Source: Acaudatibacter sp963835495 (GTDB taxonomy: Bacteria > Pseudomonadota > Alphaproteobacteria > Caulobacterales > Caulobacteraceae). From it: a stretch of 64,000 nucleotides of DNA. The position numbers and the translations under genes are program-made. Numbering within the stretch: position 1 is the stretch's first letter; each line of letters opens with the position of its first letter. A model generated the notes under the pieces. That model had not been told where the DNA came from and did no database searches. It saw only the letters and a list, made by a program, of their open reading frames with translations. Location of the stretch: assembly GCA_963835495.1 (NCBI GenBank), contig CAWIFQ010000005.1, positions 1,302,001-1,366,000 of the forward strand, in the 5' to 3' direction. Positions 45,868-54,155 of this stretch are shown piece by piece.

Positions 45868-46478
45868 TGCAGCCCTTCACCGATCTCCACGCCAAGGCCG
45901 CGCCGTTGGACATGGCCAACCTCGACACCGACCAGATCATCCCCAAGCAGTTCCTCAAGACGGTGGACCGCGAGGGGCTGAGCCAGGGTCTGTTCTACGA
46001 CCTGCGCTTCGACGCGGACGGCAAGCCGCGGCCCGACTTCGTGCTCAACGATCCGCGCTACGCCGGCGCCGGCGTGCTGATCACGGGCGACAACTTCGGC
46101 TGCGGCTCCAGCCGCGAGCACGCGCCGTGGGCGCTGCTCGACAATGGCATCCGCTGCGTGATCGCGCCCAGCTTCGCCGACATCTTCTACAACAACTGCT
46201 TCCAGAACGGCCTGTTGCCGGTCGCGCTGCCCGAAGCGGCGGTGCGCGCTCTGATGGACGAGGCCAAGGGCGGCAACCACGTCTTCTCGATCGACCTGCC
46301 GTCCCAGATCGTCACCTCGCCCTCGGGCCAGAAGTTCCGCTTCGAGATCGATCCGGCGCGCAAGGCGAAGATGCTGGCCGGCCTCGATGCGATCGGCGAG
46401 ACGCTCGAGCATCGCCAGGAGATCGACGTCTACGAGATGCGTCACGCGCTGGCCCAGCCCTGGCTCGAGCCGGCATGA
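45867..46478 (+). CDS. leuD: 3-isopropylmalate dehydratase small subunit
   Basis: A 203-residue swivel subunit that partners LeuC. Motifs MANLDTDQIIPKQFLKT and DNFGCGSSREHAPWAL are diagnostic. The ATG at 45867 overlaps the VOC stop (TGATG). It is followed by an overlapping ABM-domain gene, then leuB. Confidence 0.95.
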   Translation: MQPFTDLHAKAAPLDMANLDTDQIIPKQFLKTVDREGLSQGLFYDLRFDADGKPRPDFVLNDPRYAGAGVLITGDNFGCGSSREHAPWALLDNGIRCVIAPSFADIFYNNCFQNGLLPVALPEAAVRALMDEAKGGNHVFSIDLPSQIVTSPSGQKFRFEIDPARKAKMLAGLDAIGETLEHRQEIDVYEMRHALAQPWLEPA

Positions 46479-46777
46479 GCCTCATCGTCGCCGGCACGGT
46501 GCGGGTCCCGCCCATGAACCTGGACGGCCTGCGCCCGCACATGGCGACGATGATGGCCGCCAGCCAGGCCGAGGACGGCTGCTTCGACTACAACTACGCC
46601 GAAGACGTCACCGAGCCCGGCCTGATCCATGTGTTCGAGCGCTGGCGCGACCAGGCCGCGCTCGACGCCCACTTCAAGACCGAGCACATGGCCCGCTGGC
46701 GCGCCGCCTGGCCGAGCTTCGGGGTTTCCGATCGCCGTCTCTTCGCCTACGAGGTCGCCTCCGAGCGCGCGCTCTGA
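46475..46777 (+). CDS. Antibiotic-biosynthesis-monooxygenase (ABM) domain protein
   Basis: A 100-residue dimeric ferredoxin-like ABM-fold protein (IVAGTVRVPPMNLDGLRPHM, and EDGCFDYNYAEDVTEPGLIHVFERW). The ATG overlaps the leuD stop (ATGA). Such domains serve as small monooxygenases or as binding proteins; no cofactor motif can be seen. Its coupling with leuD and leuB is the main clue to function. Confidence 0.82.
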   Translation: MSLIVAGTVRVPPMNLDGLRPHMATMMAASQAEDGCFDYNYAEDVTEPGLIHVFERWRDQAALDAHFKTEHMARWRAAWPSFGVSDRRLFAYEVASERAL

Positions 46778-46794
46778 GCTGACCCAAGGCGACC

Positions 46795-47859
46795 ATGCCC
46801 AAACTACTGCTCCTCCCCGGCGACGGGATCGGTCCGGAGATCACCGACGAGGTGCGCCGCGTCGCCGAGCGGATCACCAACGACCTGACCATCGACCAGC
46901 GCCCGTTCGGCGGCGCTAGCCTCGACGCCCACGGCGTGCCGCTGACCGACGAAGCGCTGGCGACGGCCAAGGCCTCCGACGCCGTGCTGATGGGCGCGGT
47001 CGGCGGCGCGGTCGGGGCATCGCCCTGGGAGAAGGTTCCACGCAACCTGCGCCCCGAGGCCGGCCTGCTGGCGCTGCGCTCCGGCATGCAGGTGTTCGCC
47101 AACCTGCGCCCGGCGATCTGCTACGGCCCGCTGGCCGATGCTTCCACCCTGAAGCGCGAGGTGATCGAAGGGCTCGACCTGATGATCGTGCGCGAGCTGA
47201 CCGGCGGGGTCTATTTCGGCCAGCCGCGTGGGGTCGAGGACCTGCCGGACGGCCAGCGGCGCGCGTTCGACACCCAGGTCTACACCACCCACGAAGTCGA
47301 GCGGGTCTGCCGCGTGGCGTTCGAGCTGGCGCGGGGCCGGCGCAACAAGGTGACCTCGGCCGAGAAGGCCAATGTGATGGAGACCGGCGCGTTCTGGCGC
47401 GAGGTCGTCACCGCCCTGCACGCCCGCGAATACCCGGACGTGACGCTGGAGCACATGCTGGCCGACAACGCGGCGATGCAGCTGGTCAAGAACCCGCGCC
47501 AGTTCGACGTCCTGGTCACCGACAACCTGTTCGGCGACATCCTCTCCGACGAGGCCGCGCAGCTGACTGGCTCGCTCGGCATGCTGCCCTCGGCGGCGCT
47601 GGGCGACCCGGGCAAGCCGGGGCTCTACGAGCCGATCCATGGCTCGGCGCCGGACATCGCCGGGCAGGGGATCGCCAACCCGCTGGCGGCAATCCTGTCG
47701 TTCGAGATGGCGCTGCGCTGGTCGCTGGCCCGGCCGGACCTCGCCGACCGGCTGAGCGCGGCGGTCAAGGCGGCGCTGGACGGCGGCGCCCGCACCCGCG
47801 ACCTCGGCGGCCAGCTTTCCACCCGCGAGATGGGCGACGCCGTCCTCGCCGGGCTCTAG
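46795..47859 (+). CDS. leuB: 3-isopropylmalate dehydrogenase
   Basis: A 354-residue NAD-dependent decarboxylating dehydrogenase, the third leucine-pathway step. LLLLPGDGIGPEITDEVRR opens it; the metal/substrate region is VTDNLFGDILSDEAAQLTGS, and YEPIHGSAPDIAGQGIANP is near the end. It lies 17 bases after the ABM gene and is followed by an MFS transporter after 3 bases. Confidence 0.96.
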   Translation: MPKLLLLPGDGIGPEITDEVRRVAERITNDLTIDQRPFGGASLDAHGVPLTDEALATAKASDAVLMGAVGGAVGASPWEKVPRNLRPEAGLLALRSGMQVFANLRPAICYGPLADASTLKREVIEGLDLMIVRELTGGVYFGQPRGVEDLPDGQRRAFDTQVYTTHEVERVCRVAFELARGRRNKVTSAEKANVMETGAFWREVVTALHAREYPDVTLEHMLADNAAMQLVKNPRQFDVLVTDNLFGDILSDEAAQLTGSLGMLPSAALGDPGKPGLYEPIHGSAPDIAGQGIANPLAAILSFEMALRWSLARPDLADRLSAAVKAALDGGARTRDLGGQLSTREMGDAVLAGL

Positions 47860-47862
47860 CGC

Positions 47863-49041
47863 ATGACCGACGACGAGCACGTCGTCCATGAGGTCGTTGG
47901 CCCGGCCCTGACTCCCCTCGAAGCGGCGGGCGCGCTCGGCGTCGGCGTCAACTCCCTTCTGGTGCTGGGCGTGATCTCGGTGCTGCTGGGCTCGCTGGTC
48001 GACGAGCACCGGCTGACCAACGCCGACATCGGCCTGGTGATCATGGTCGAGGTCTTGAGCATGGGCGTCGCCACCGCGCTGGCCGGCGCGCTGCTCAAGC
48101 CGCTGCGGCTGAAGTCGATCGGCATCGTGCTGACGCTGCTGCTGGCCGCGATCGACTACGCCACCGCGCGCAGCTCGGGCACGGGCGTCTTCTGGCTGCG
48201 CGGCTTCGCCGGCGCCCTCGAAGGCGTGCTGCTGTGGATCACCGTGGCGATGATCTCGCGCACCGCGACGCCGGAGCGCTGGGCCGGCGTGTTCTTCGTC
48301 ACCCAGACCCTGGCGCAGCTGCTGCTGGCGATCGCGCTGGCCGTCTGGATCATGCCCAAATGGGGCGCCAACGGCGGCTTCATCGCCATCGCGATCTGCG
48401 CCGTGGTCGGCCTGCCCGCGGCGCTGATCGGACCTAGCCGGCTCGCCGACCTCAACCCCGGCGAGGCGATCGCCGGGCCGCCGCCGTTCCGCGGCTGGAT
48501 CGCGCTGATCGGAACGCTGGTGTTTGTCGCCGGCAGCGGGGCGGTCGGCGCCTATCTGCAGCCTCTGGCGCATGAGGCCGGACTAGACGCGGGCGTCGCC
48601 CGCACCGCGCTGTGGATCTCGCTGGCGGCCCAGGTCGCCGGCAGCAGCGCGGCGACGGCGCTGGCGGGCCGGATCCGCTGGTTCCACATCTTCCTGATCA
48701 CCACGTCGTCGACGCTGGTGGTCTGGTGGGTGTTCGGCCAGCACATTCCGGCGTGGATTTTCGTCGGCGCCAACGCGGTCGCCGGCTTCACCGGGCTGCT
48801 GCTCAGCCCGTTCCTGGTGCCGATGACGATCGAGGCGGACCCGTCACGGCGTGCGGCGGTGCAGAGCGGGGCGGCGCAGCTGATCGGCGGAGCGATGGGG
48901 CCGCTGCTCGCCTCGCAGCTGGTCAGCGACAAGGACGTGCACGGCGTGCTCTGGTTGGGGGCGGGCCTGCTGCTGCCAGGTCTGGCGATCGTCGCGTGGC
49001 TACACTTCACGCATCGAACCGCGGCGGAGCCTGCGTCATGA
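47863..49041 (+). CDS. MFS-type transporter
   Basis: A 392-residue protein with about 12 hydrophobic helices, short loops and a polar N-terminus (MTDDEHVVHEVVGP). Overall pattern is that of a major-facilitator transporter, though the classic loop 2-3 motif is weak. It follows leuB by 3 bases and overlaps the next gene by 4, so it is in the leu transcript. Export or uptake of an amino-acid-related compound is a guess. Confidence 0.75.
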   Translation: MTDDEHVVHEVVGPALTPLEAAGALGVGVNSLLVLGVISVLLGSLVDEHRLTNADIGLVIMVEVLSMGVATALAGALLKPLRLKSIGIVLTLLLAAIDYATARSSGTGVFWLRGFAGALEGVLLWITVAMISRTATPERWAGVFFVTQTLAQLLLAIALAVWIMPKWGANGGFIAIAICAVVGLPAALIGPSRLADLNPGEAIAGPPPFRGWIALIGTLVFVAGSGAVGAYLQPLAHEAGLDAGVARTALWISLAAQVAGSSAATALAGRIRWFHIFLITTSSTLVVWWVFGQHIPAWIFVGANAVAGFTGLLLSPFLVPMTIEADPSRRAAVQSGAAQLIGGAMGPLLASQLVSDKDVHGVLWLGAGLLLPGLAIVAWLHFTHRTAAEPAS

Positions 49042-49553
49042 GATGGATACCGATGATCCTGGCCTTGGCGCTCGCGCCGCTCGGCGGGGCGGCTCTCGCG
49101 CAGCCGTCCCCCGGCTGCGACAGCGTGCAGAGCCGCCAGTTCGACTTCTGGGTCGGGCGCTGGAGCGTGTCGCCGAACGGCCATCCCGACCGCCATGTCG
49201 CCGACAGCCTGATCGAAAAGCTCTACCAGGGCTGCGCCGTGCGCGAGAACTGGTCGCCGCTGCAGGGTGGCGCGGGCGGCAGCCTCAGCAGCTATGTGGT
49301 CGGCGAGGAAGCCTGGCGGCAGACCTGGGTCGACGCCACCGGCGCCCGGGTCGACTTCAAGGGCGGCTGGGACGGCAAGGCCATGGTGCTGACTGGGATC
49401 TGGCCCCAGCCCGGCCACCCCACTCAGCAGACGCGGATGACCTACACCAGGCAGGCCGACGGCTCGGTGCGGCAGCTGGGCGAAAGCTCGGACGACGGCG
49501 GCAAGAGCTGGCAGCTGAGCTTCGACCTCATCTACCGCAAGGCGGTCGCCTAA
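49038..49553 (+). CDS. Hypothetical exported protein, lipocalin-like DUF1579 type
   Basis: A 171-residue protein with a signal peptide (MILALALAPLGGAALAQ) and a mature beta-rich domain beginning QFDFWVGRWSVSPNG. The FDFWVGxW motif is typical of DUF1579-like lipocalin-fold proteins. Starts at an ATG overlapping the MFS stop (ATGA). It overlaps by 4 bases with the convergent thioesterase. Ligand unknown. Confidence 0.72.
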   Translation: MRWIPMILALALAPLGGAALAQPSPGCDSVQSRQFDFWVGRWSVSPNGHPDRHVADSLIEKLYQGCAVRENWSPLQGGAGGSLSSYVVGEEAWRQTWVDATGARVDFKGGWDGKAMVLTGIWPQPGHPTQQTRMTYTRQADGSVRQLGESSDDGGKSWQLSFDLIYRKAVA

Positions 49554-49939
49554 AGCTCGAGCGTCATCTGGGTCTGGGTGACCAGCGCCAGCAGCTTGCC
49601 CTCGGCGTTGGTGATCCGCGTCTGCCAGACGCTAGAGCGGCGGCCGATGTGCACCGGCGTCGCTTCCGCGGTGATGGTCTCGCCGACCCGGGCGCTGCCG
49701 AGGAAGTTGGTCTTGCTCTCCAGTGTCGTCGTCCGCGTTCCCTCGCGCAGGTTCAGCACCGCGCCGATCGCGCCCAGGCTGTCGGCGAAGGCCATGTAGG
49801 CGCCGCCGTGCAGGATGTGGCCGCCGGTGGTGAGCTCCTCGCGCACGGTCAGCTGGCCGACGACGCGGTCCTTCTCGGCGACGTTGAGCTCGATCCCGAG
49901 CGTCGTGGCCAGGGGGAGGGCGGCGATGTCGAAGGCCAT
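49550..49939 (-). CDS. PaaI-family hot-dog thioesterase
   Basis: A 129-residue hot-dog protein with TTGGHILHGGAYMAFADSLG, the PaaI-type active-site region including the catalytic Asp, and a strand KTNFLGSARVGETITAEATP. Third PaaI-type protein in the window, not closely similar to the tandem pair at 34880-35787. Divergent from asd by about 100 bases. Confidence 0.85.
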   Translation of the reverse strand: MAFDIAALPLATTLGIELNVAEKDRVVGQLTVREELTTGGHILHGGAYMAFADSLGAIGAVLNLREGTRTTTLESKTNFLGSARVGETITAEATPVHIGRRSSVWQTRITNAEGKLLALVTQTQMTLEL

Positions 49940-50041
49940 GGCGTTCACCTTGCGTTGGGGACCTTGCGGCAGCTTCGCTCGGTTGCCACTTCGCTCGTCA
50001 AGGCGTAGTGAGCGCGTCCTTCCGCTTACAGGAGATTCCAG

Positions 50042-51073
50042 ATGGGTTACCGGGTCGCCGTCGTCGGCGCCACGGGCAACGTGGGCCGTGAGATGCTGAA
50101 CATCCTCGAGGAAGTGAACTTCCCCGTGGACAAGATTCACGCGATCGCCTCGCGCAAATCCATCGGCGTCGACGTCGGCTGGAAAGACGGCGTGATCAAG
50201 TGCGAAGACATCGCGCAGTTCGACTTCTCGAGCGTCGACATCGTGCTGATGAGCGTCTCGGGCGACTTTTCCAGGGAGTGGTCGCCGAAGATCGGCAAGG
50301 CCGGCGCGCTGGTGATCGACAATTCGTCGGCCTGGCGGATGGACCCCGACGTGCCGCTGATCGTGCCGGAGGTGAACCCGGACGCGATCGACATCGCGCA
50401 TCGCAAGAACATCATCGCCAACCCCAACTGCTCGACCATCCAGCTGATGGTGGCGCTGAAGCCGCTGCACGACGCCGCGACGATCACGCGCGCGGTGGTG
50501 GCCACCTACCAGTCGGTGTCCGGCAGCGGCAAGGCGGCGATGGACGAGCTGTGGAACCAGACCAAGCAGGTGTTCGTGCTGGGTCCCACCGAGCCGCAGT
50601 TCTATCCCAAGCAGATCGCCTTCAACGTGATCCCGTTCGCCAACAACTGGATGGACGACGGCTACACCGACGAAGAGCACAAGATGCGGAACGAGACCCA
50701 CAAGATCCTCGATCCCGAGATCAAGCTGACGGTGACCTGCGTGCGGGTGCCCGTGTTCGTCGGCCACTCCGAGGCGGTGCACCTCGAATTCGAGCACGCG
50801 ATCGACGCCGACGAGGCGCGGGCGATCCTGCGCGAGGCGCCGGGGATCAACGTGATCGATAAGCACGACCGCACCGGCTACATCACCCCCAAGGAAGCCC
50901 AGGGGGAATTCCCGGTGTACGTCAGCCGCATCCGCAACGACCCGACCGTGGAGAACGGCCTGGCGCTGTGGGTGGTGTCGGACAACCTGCGCAAAGGCGC
51001 CGCGCTGAACGCCGTGCAGATCGCCGAACTGGCGCACGAGCGCGGCCTGATCGGCAACAAGCTGCTCGCATGA
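50042..51073 (+). CDS. asd: Aspartate-semialdehyde dehydrogenase
   Basis: Reduces aspartyl phosphate to the semialdehyde, the branch point to lysine/DAP, threonine and methionine. It is 343 residues. The NADP-binding start is VAVVGATGNVGREML, the catalytic Cys is in NPNCSTIQLMVAL, and GHSEAVHLEFE holds the acid/base His. An AGGAGA site lies just before the ATG. Single gene, no operon partner seen. Confidence 0.95.
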   Translation: MGYRVAVVGATGNVGREMLNILEEVNFPVDKIHAIASRKSIGVDVGWKDGVIKCEDIAQFDFSSVDIVLMSVSGDFSREWSPKIGKAGALVIDNSSAWRMDPDVPLIVPEVNPDAIDIAHRKNIIANPNCSTIQLMVALKPLHDAATITRAVVATYQSVSGSGKAAMDELWNQTKQVFVLGPTEPQFYPKQIAFNVIPFANNWMDDGYTDEEHKMRNETHKILDPEIKLTVTCVRVPVFVGHSEAVHLEFEHAIDADEARAILREAPGINVIDKHDRTGYITPKEAQGEFPVYVSRIRNDPTVENGLALWVVSDNLRKGAALNAVQIAELAHERGLIGNKLLA

Positions 51074-51116
51074 GCCCTCCCGCTGCGGCGCCGGGCGGCT
51101 CGTCCCGCCCAGCGCT

Positions 51117-51164
51117 GCGCGCCCGCAGCAAAAGTGGGGACTGCTTTTGCGTCCGCGGGCGCGC
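51117..51164. repeat. AGCAAAAG hairpin repeat, copy 2
   Basis: GCGCGCCCGC (51117-51126) pairs with GCGGGCGCGC (51155-51164); inside, AGCAAAAG/CTTTTGC form a second stem around tgggga. Same inner core as the first hairpin at 15922. Placed between asd and rarD. Confidence 0.7.
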
Positions 51165-51202
51165 TCACTTTGGGGTTAGCGCGCCCTCCGGGCGGCTGAG
51201 CG

Positions 51203-52211
51203 ATGCGCACTCAGCCTGAGCGCGCGCTGGCGGCGGGTGTCGTCGGCTACATCATCTGGGGACTGGTCCCGGCGCTGTTCATCCTGGCCGGACGGACGGG
51301 CGCGAGCCCATGGGAGATCGTCGGGCAGCGGGCGCTCTGGTCGATGCCGTGGGCCGGCCTGCTGGTGGTGATCGCGAAGCACGGCGATCAGGTGGCGCGG
51401 GTCTTCCGCAGTCCCCGGCTGCTGGGCCAGCTCGCGGTCTCGGCGCTGATGATCGTCAGCGGCTGGTCGGTCTACGTCTGGGCGGTCAACAACGGCCACA
51501 ACATCGAAGCCGCGCTCGGCTATTACATCAACCCGCTGCTCAACATGGCGATCGGCGCCACCTTCTTCCGTGAGCGGATCAACGCGATCGGCCTTGGCGC
51601 GATCGCACTGGCGACGGTGGGAACCGTCCTGCAGGCGCTGGCGCTCGGCCACCTGCCGCTGATCGCGCTGTTCCTGGCGGTCGACGTTCACGATCTACGG
51701 CGTGATCCGCAAGCGCGTGGAGGTGGACGCGCAGGCGGGCCTGTTCGTCGAGAGCCTGCTGATGTTCCTGCCCGGCCTGGCGCTGGTGCTCTGGCTCGCC
51801 CACACCGGCGTGGCGACGTTCGGCGACGGCGCGCCAGTCACTTTGCTGCTGCTCGCGATGGGGCCAGTCACGGTCGCGCCGCTGGCCTTCTTCGCCTGGA
51901 CCACGCGGCGCCTGCCGCTCTCGACCGTGGGCTTCCTGCAGTTCACCGGGCCGACGCTCGGCTTCCTGATCGGCCTGGCCGTCGGCGAGCGCCTGACGCC
52001 GCTGGGCGTGGTCTCGTTCGGCTTCATCTGGGCGGGCGTGGCGCTCTTCATGTTCGGCGCCTGGCGGGCGGGGCGGCGGGTGGCCCTCATTCCGCCCTCC
52101 CCCGCGAAAGCGGGGGCCCAGGCTTTTTCTGAAAGCCTTGCGCTCGGCGACAAGACGCCTGGGTCCCCGCCTTCGCGGGGAGAAGCGGAGGAAGGTCAGA
52201 GCCCGGCGTAG
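51203..52211 (+). pseudogene. rarD: RarD/EamA-family transporter, apparent +1 frameshift and repeat-derived C-terminus
   Basis: Ten-helix drug/metabolite transporter of the RarD branch. Begins with GVVGYIIWGLVPALFILAGR and continues INNGHNIEAALGYYINPLLN-type residues. At 51683-51686 the frame shifts by one extra base: removing one restores LAVAFTIYGVIRKRVEVDAQ and the second half. Corrected length is about 335 residues. The last ~40 codons (from about 52090) are read from a palindromic repeat (52095-52180), and the frame then overlaps the convergent serine hydrolase, so the natural C-terminus has been replaced or extended. Confidence 0.83.
52095..52180. repeat. Palindromic repeat (CCCGCGAAAGCGGGGG family) in the rarD 3' end
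   Basis: Left part CCCCCGCGAAAGCGGGGG then CCCAGGC near 52098-52123; right part GCCTGGGTCCCCGCCTTCGC to 52180. The inner GCCTGGG/CCCAGGC and outer CCCCGCG blocks pair across about 33 bases. The rarD frame runs through it. Confidence 0.75.
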
Positions 52212-53326
52212 GCCGCCTCGATCAGCCGGCGCGCTCTGGCGTCGGCGATCAGTTCGGCGGACTGGCGGTTCATGACGTAGGCGCCGGAGACGCCGCGCTC
52301 GGGGTCGGCGAAGGCGCACGAGCCGCCCCATCCGGAGTGCCCGAACGTCTCCGGGCCCGGACCGTAGATCCCGAGGCCCTCGTTGCGCAGAAAGCCGGCG
52401 CCCCAGGCCAGGTCGTAGGGCAGCACCAGGTCCTGTCCGCGCCCTCGCGCCGCCGCGGCCGCCTCGATCGTCTCCGGCTTCAGCAGCCGTACGCCGTCCA
52501 GCCAGCCGCCGTTCGCCATCGCCCCCATCAGCCGCGCCAGCGCCGGTGCGGTCGCGTGACCGGTCACCGAGGGGATCCCCGCCCGCCGCCAGTCGGCCAG
52601 GCTGCGGCCGCCGGGCGAGGCCCAAGGCGTCAGGAAGGCGACGCGCTTGAACGCGTTGATCTCGCCGAGATTCGGCAGCGCTGGCGGCCTGCGCACGTCG
52701 GCGCAGCGCGGCTGCTCGGCGTCGGGCACGCCGATCCAAAGATCGAGCCCGAGCGGGTCGGCGATGTCCTCGCGCAGCGCCTGGCCCATCGTCCGCCCGT
52801 CGATCCGGCGGAAGATCTCGCCGGCCAGGTAGCCGAAGGTCACCGGATGGTAGCCGCACTGGTCGCCCGGCTTCCACATCGGCGCCATCGCCGCCAGCTT
52901 GCCGCAGATCAGCTCCCAGTCGAACCAGTCCGACGCCGCCATCGGCGCCTCGAAGCCGGGCAGGCCGGCCTGGTGCGCCATCACCTGTTCGACGGTGACT
53001 TCAGCTTTCCCGGCGGCGGCGAACTGCGGCCAGATCTCGGCGACCCGCTGGCCGTAGGAAAGCTTCACCTGGTCGATCAGCCGGGCGATCATGAAGGCGG
53101 CGATCGCCTTGGTGGTCGAGAACACCGACGTCAGCGTGTCTTCGGCGAAGGGACGGGTCTGGGCGCGGTCGGCCCAGCCGCCGATCAGGTCGACGACGAT
53201 CTTGCCGTCGATGGCGAAGGCGAACCGGGCGCCGAGCTCCAGGCCCTTCGCGAAGTTGGCTTCGAACACCTGGCGCACGGCGTCGAAACGGGGCGCACAG
53301 AGGCCGGAGATCGGCGCGTCAGCCAT
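52196..53326 (-). CDS. Serine hydrolase (class C beta-lactamase/esterase family)
   Basis: A 376-residue penicillin-recognising-fold hydrolase without signal peptide. SxxK is in SVFSTTKAIAAF near residue 90, and the third motif is the HSG in FGHSGWGGSCAF. The fold is that of EstB-type esterases; a true beta-lactamase role is unlikely without export. The start overlaps the pdxY stop by 8 bases, so they are co-transcribed. Confidence 0.87.
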   Translation of the reverse strand: MADAPISGLCAPRFDAVRQVFEANFAKGLELGARFAFAIDGKIVVDLIGGWADRAQTRPFAEDTLTSVFSTTKAIAAFMIARLIDQVKLSYGQRVAEIWPQFAAAGKAEVTVEQVMAHQAGLPGFEAPMAASDWFDWELICGKLAAMAPMWKPGDQCGYHPVTFGYLAGEIFRRIDGRTMGQALREDIADPLGLDLWIGVPDAEQPRCADVRRPPALPNLGEINAFKRVAFLTPWASPGGRSLADWRRAGIPSVTGHATAPALARLMGAMANGGWLDGVRLLKPETIEAAAAARGRGQDLVLPYDLAWGAGFLRNEGLGIYGPGPETFGHSGWGGSCAFADPERGVSGAYVMNRQSAELIADARARRLIEAAYAGL

Positions 53327-54140
53327 TGATCGGGGCGAGGCGAACGCGGGACGAGGGGGCGATGACGGTCGGCAGGGCGGTGATCGGCAACTCGTCGCGG
53401 CCGTCGGTCGCGGCGACGGCCTCGGCGACGCCGCCCACCGCCAGCTCCAGCGCCGCCGGCGGCGGATAGTGTCCCACCAGGGCGGCGACGAAAAGTACGG
53501 TCAGCAGGTCGCCGGTCCCTTTCGGCGCGGCCGTGGCCGGGGTGTGCGACGCCAGCCAGGCCTCTTCGCCGTCGACATAGGCCGCCCCGATCTCGCCGCC
53601 CGACCAGATCGAGGAGACGATCACCGGTCGCCCGAGCGACCGCGCCGCCGCCACCGCGCCGAGCGGATCGCCGATCGGCTGGCCGGACAGCCGGGACAGC
53701 TCCCAGGCGTTCGGCGCGATGATGTCGCCGAGCGGCGCCAGCCGGATCGTGATCGCCTCGGCCACCGCTTCCTTCACGTAGAGCTGGCCCTCGTCGCCCA
53801 TGATCGGATCGACGATCAGCCGCGCTTTCGGCGCCGCGAGGCGGATGCGCTCCAGGGTGCCGGCCGCGATCGCGACCTGTTCCGGGGTTGAGAAGTGGCC
53901 GGTGATCACCGCGTCCAGCTGGCCGAACAGCCCCTGCGCCTCGATCCCGCCGATCATCGCCTCGAACGTCTCCGGCGCGACGGGCGCGCCGCCCGGCGGG
54001 CCGTAGCCGGGGTGGCGGCCGAACAGCACGGTCGGGACCAGGACCGGCTCGATCCCCAGCCGCGCCAGCGCCAGCGCCTGCGCCCCGCCGCCGACACGGC
54101 TGGCGGCGACATGGCTGGAAAGGATCAGCACACGGGCCAT
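53319..54140 (-). CDS. pdxY: Pyridoxal kinase PdxY-like
   Basis: A 273-residue ribokinase-fold kinase of the pyridoxal-kinase group: VLILSSHVAASRVGGGAQA at the N-terminus, MGDEGQLYVKE, and the anion-hole/catalytic motif APKGTGDLLTVLFVAAL. Phosphorylates pyridoxal to PLP. Follows pseI after 15 bases; PLP is the cofactor of pseC two genes upstream, though such a link is inference. Confidence 0.87.
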   Translation of the reverse strand: MARVLILSSHVAASRVGGGAQALALARLGIEPVLVPTVLFGRHPGYGPPGGAPVAPETFEAMIGGIEAQGLFGQLDAVITGHFSTPEQVAIAAGTLERIRLAAPKARLIVDPIMGDEGQLYVKEAVAEAITIRLAPLGDIIAPNAWELSRLSGQPIGDPLGAVAAARSLGRPVIVSSIWSGGEIGAAYVDGEEAWLASHTPATAAPKGTGDLLTVLFVAALVGHYPPPAALELAVGGVAEAVAATDGRDELPITALPTVIAPSSRVRLAPING

Positions 54141-54155
54141 TTCGCCTAAGGCGTA

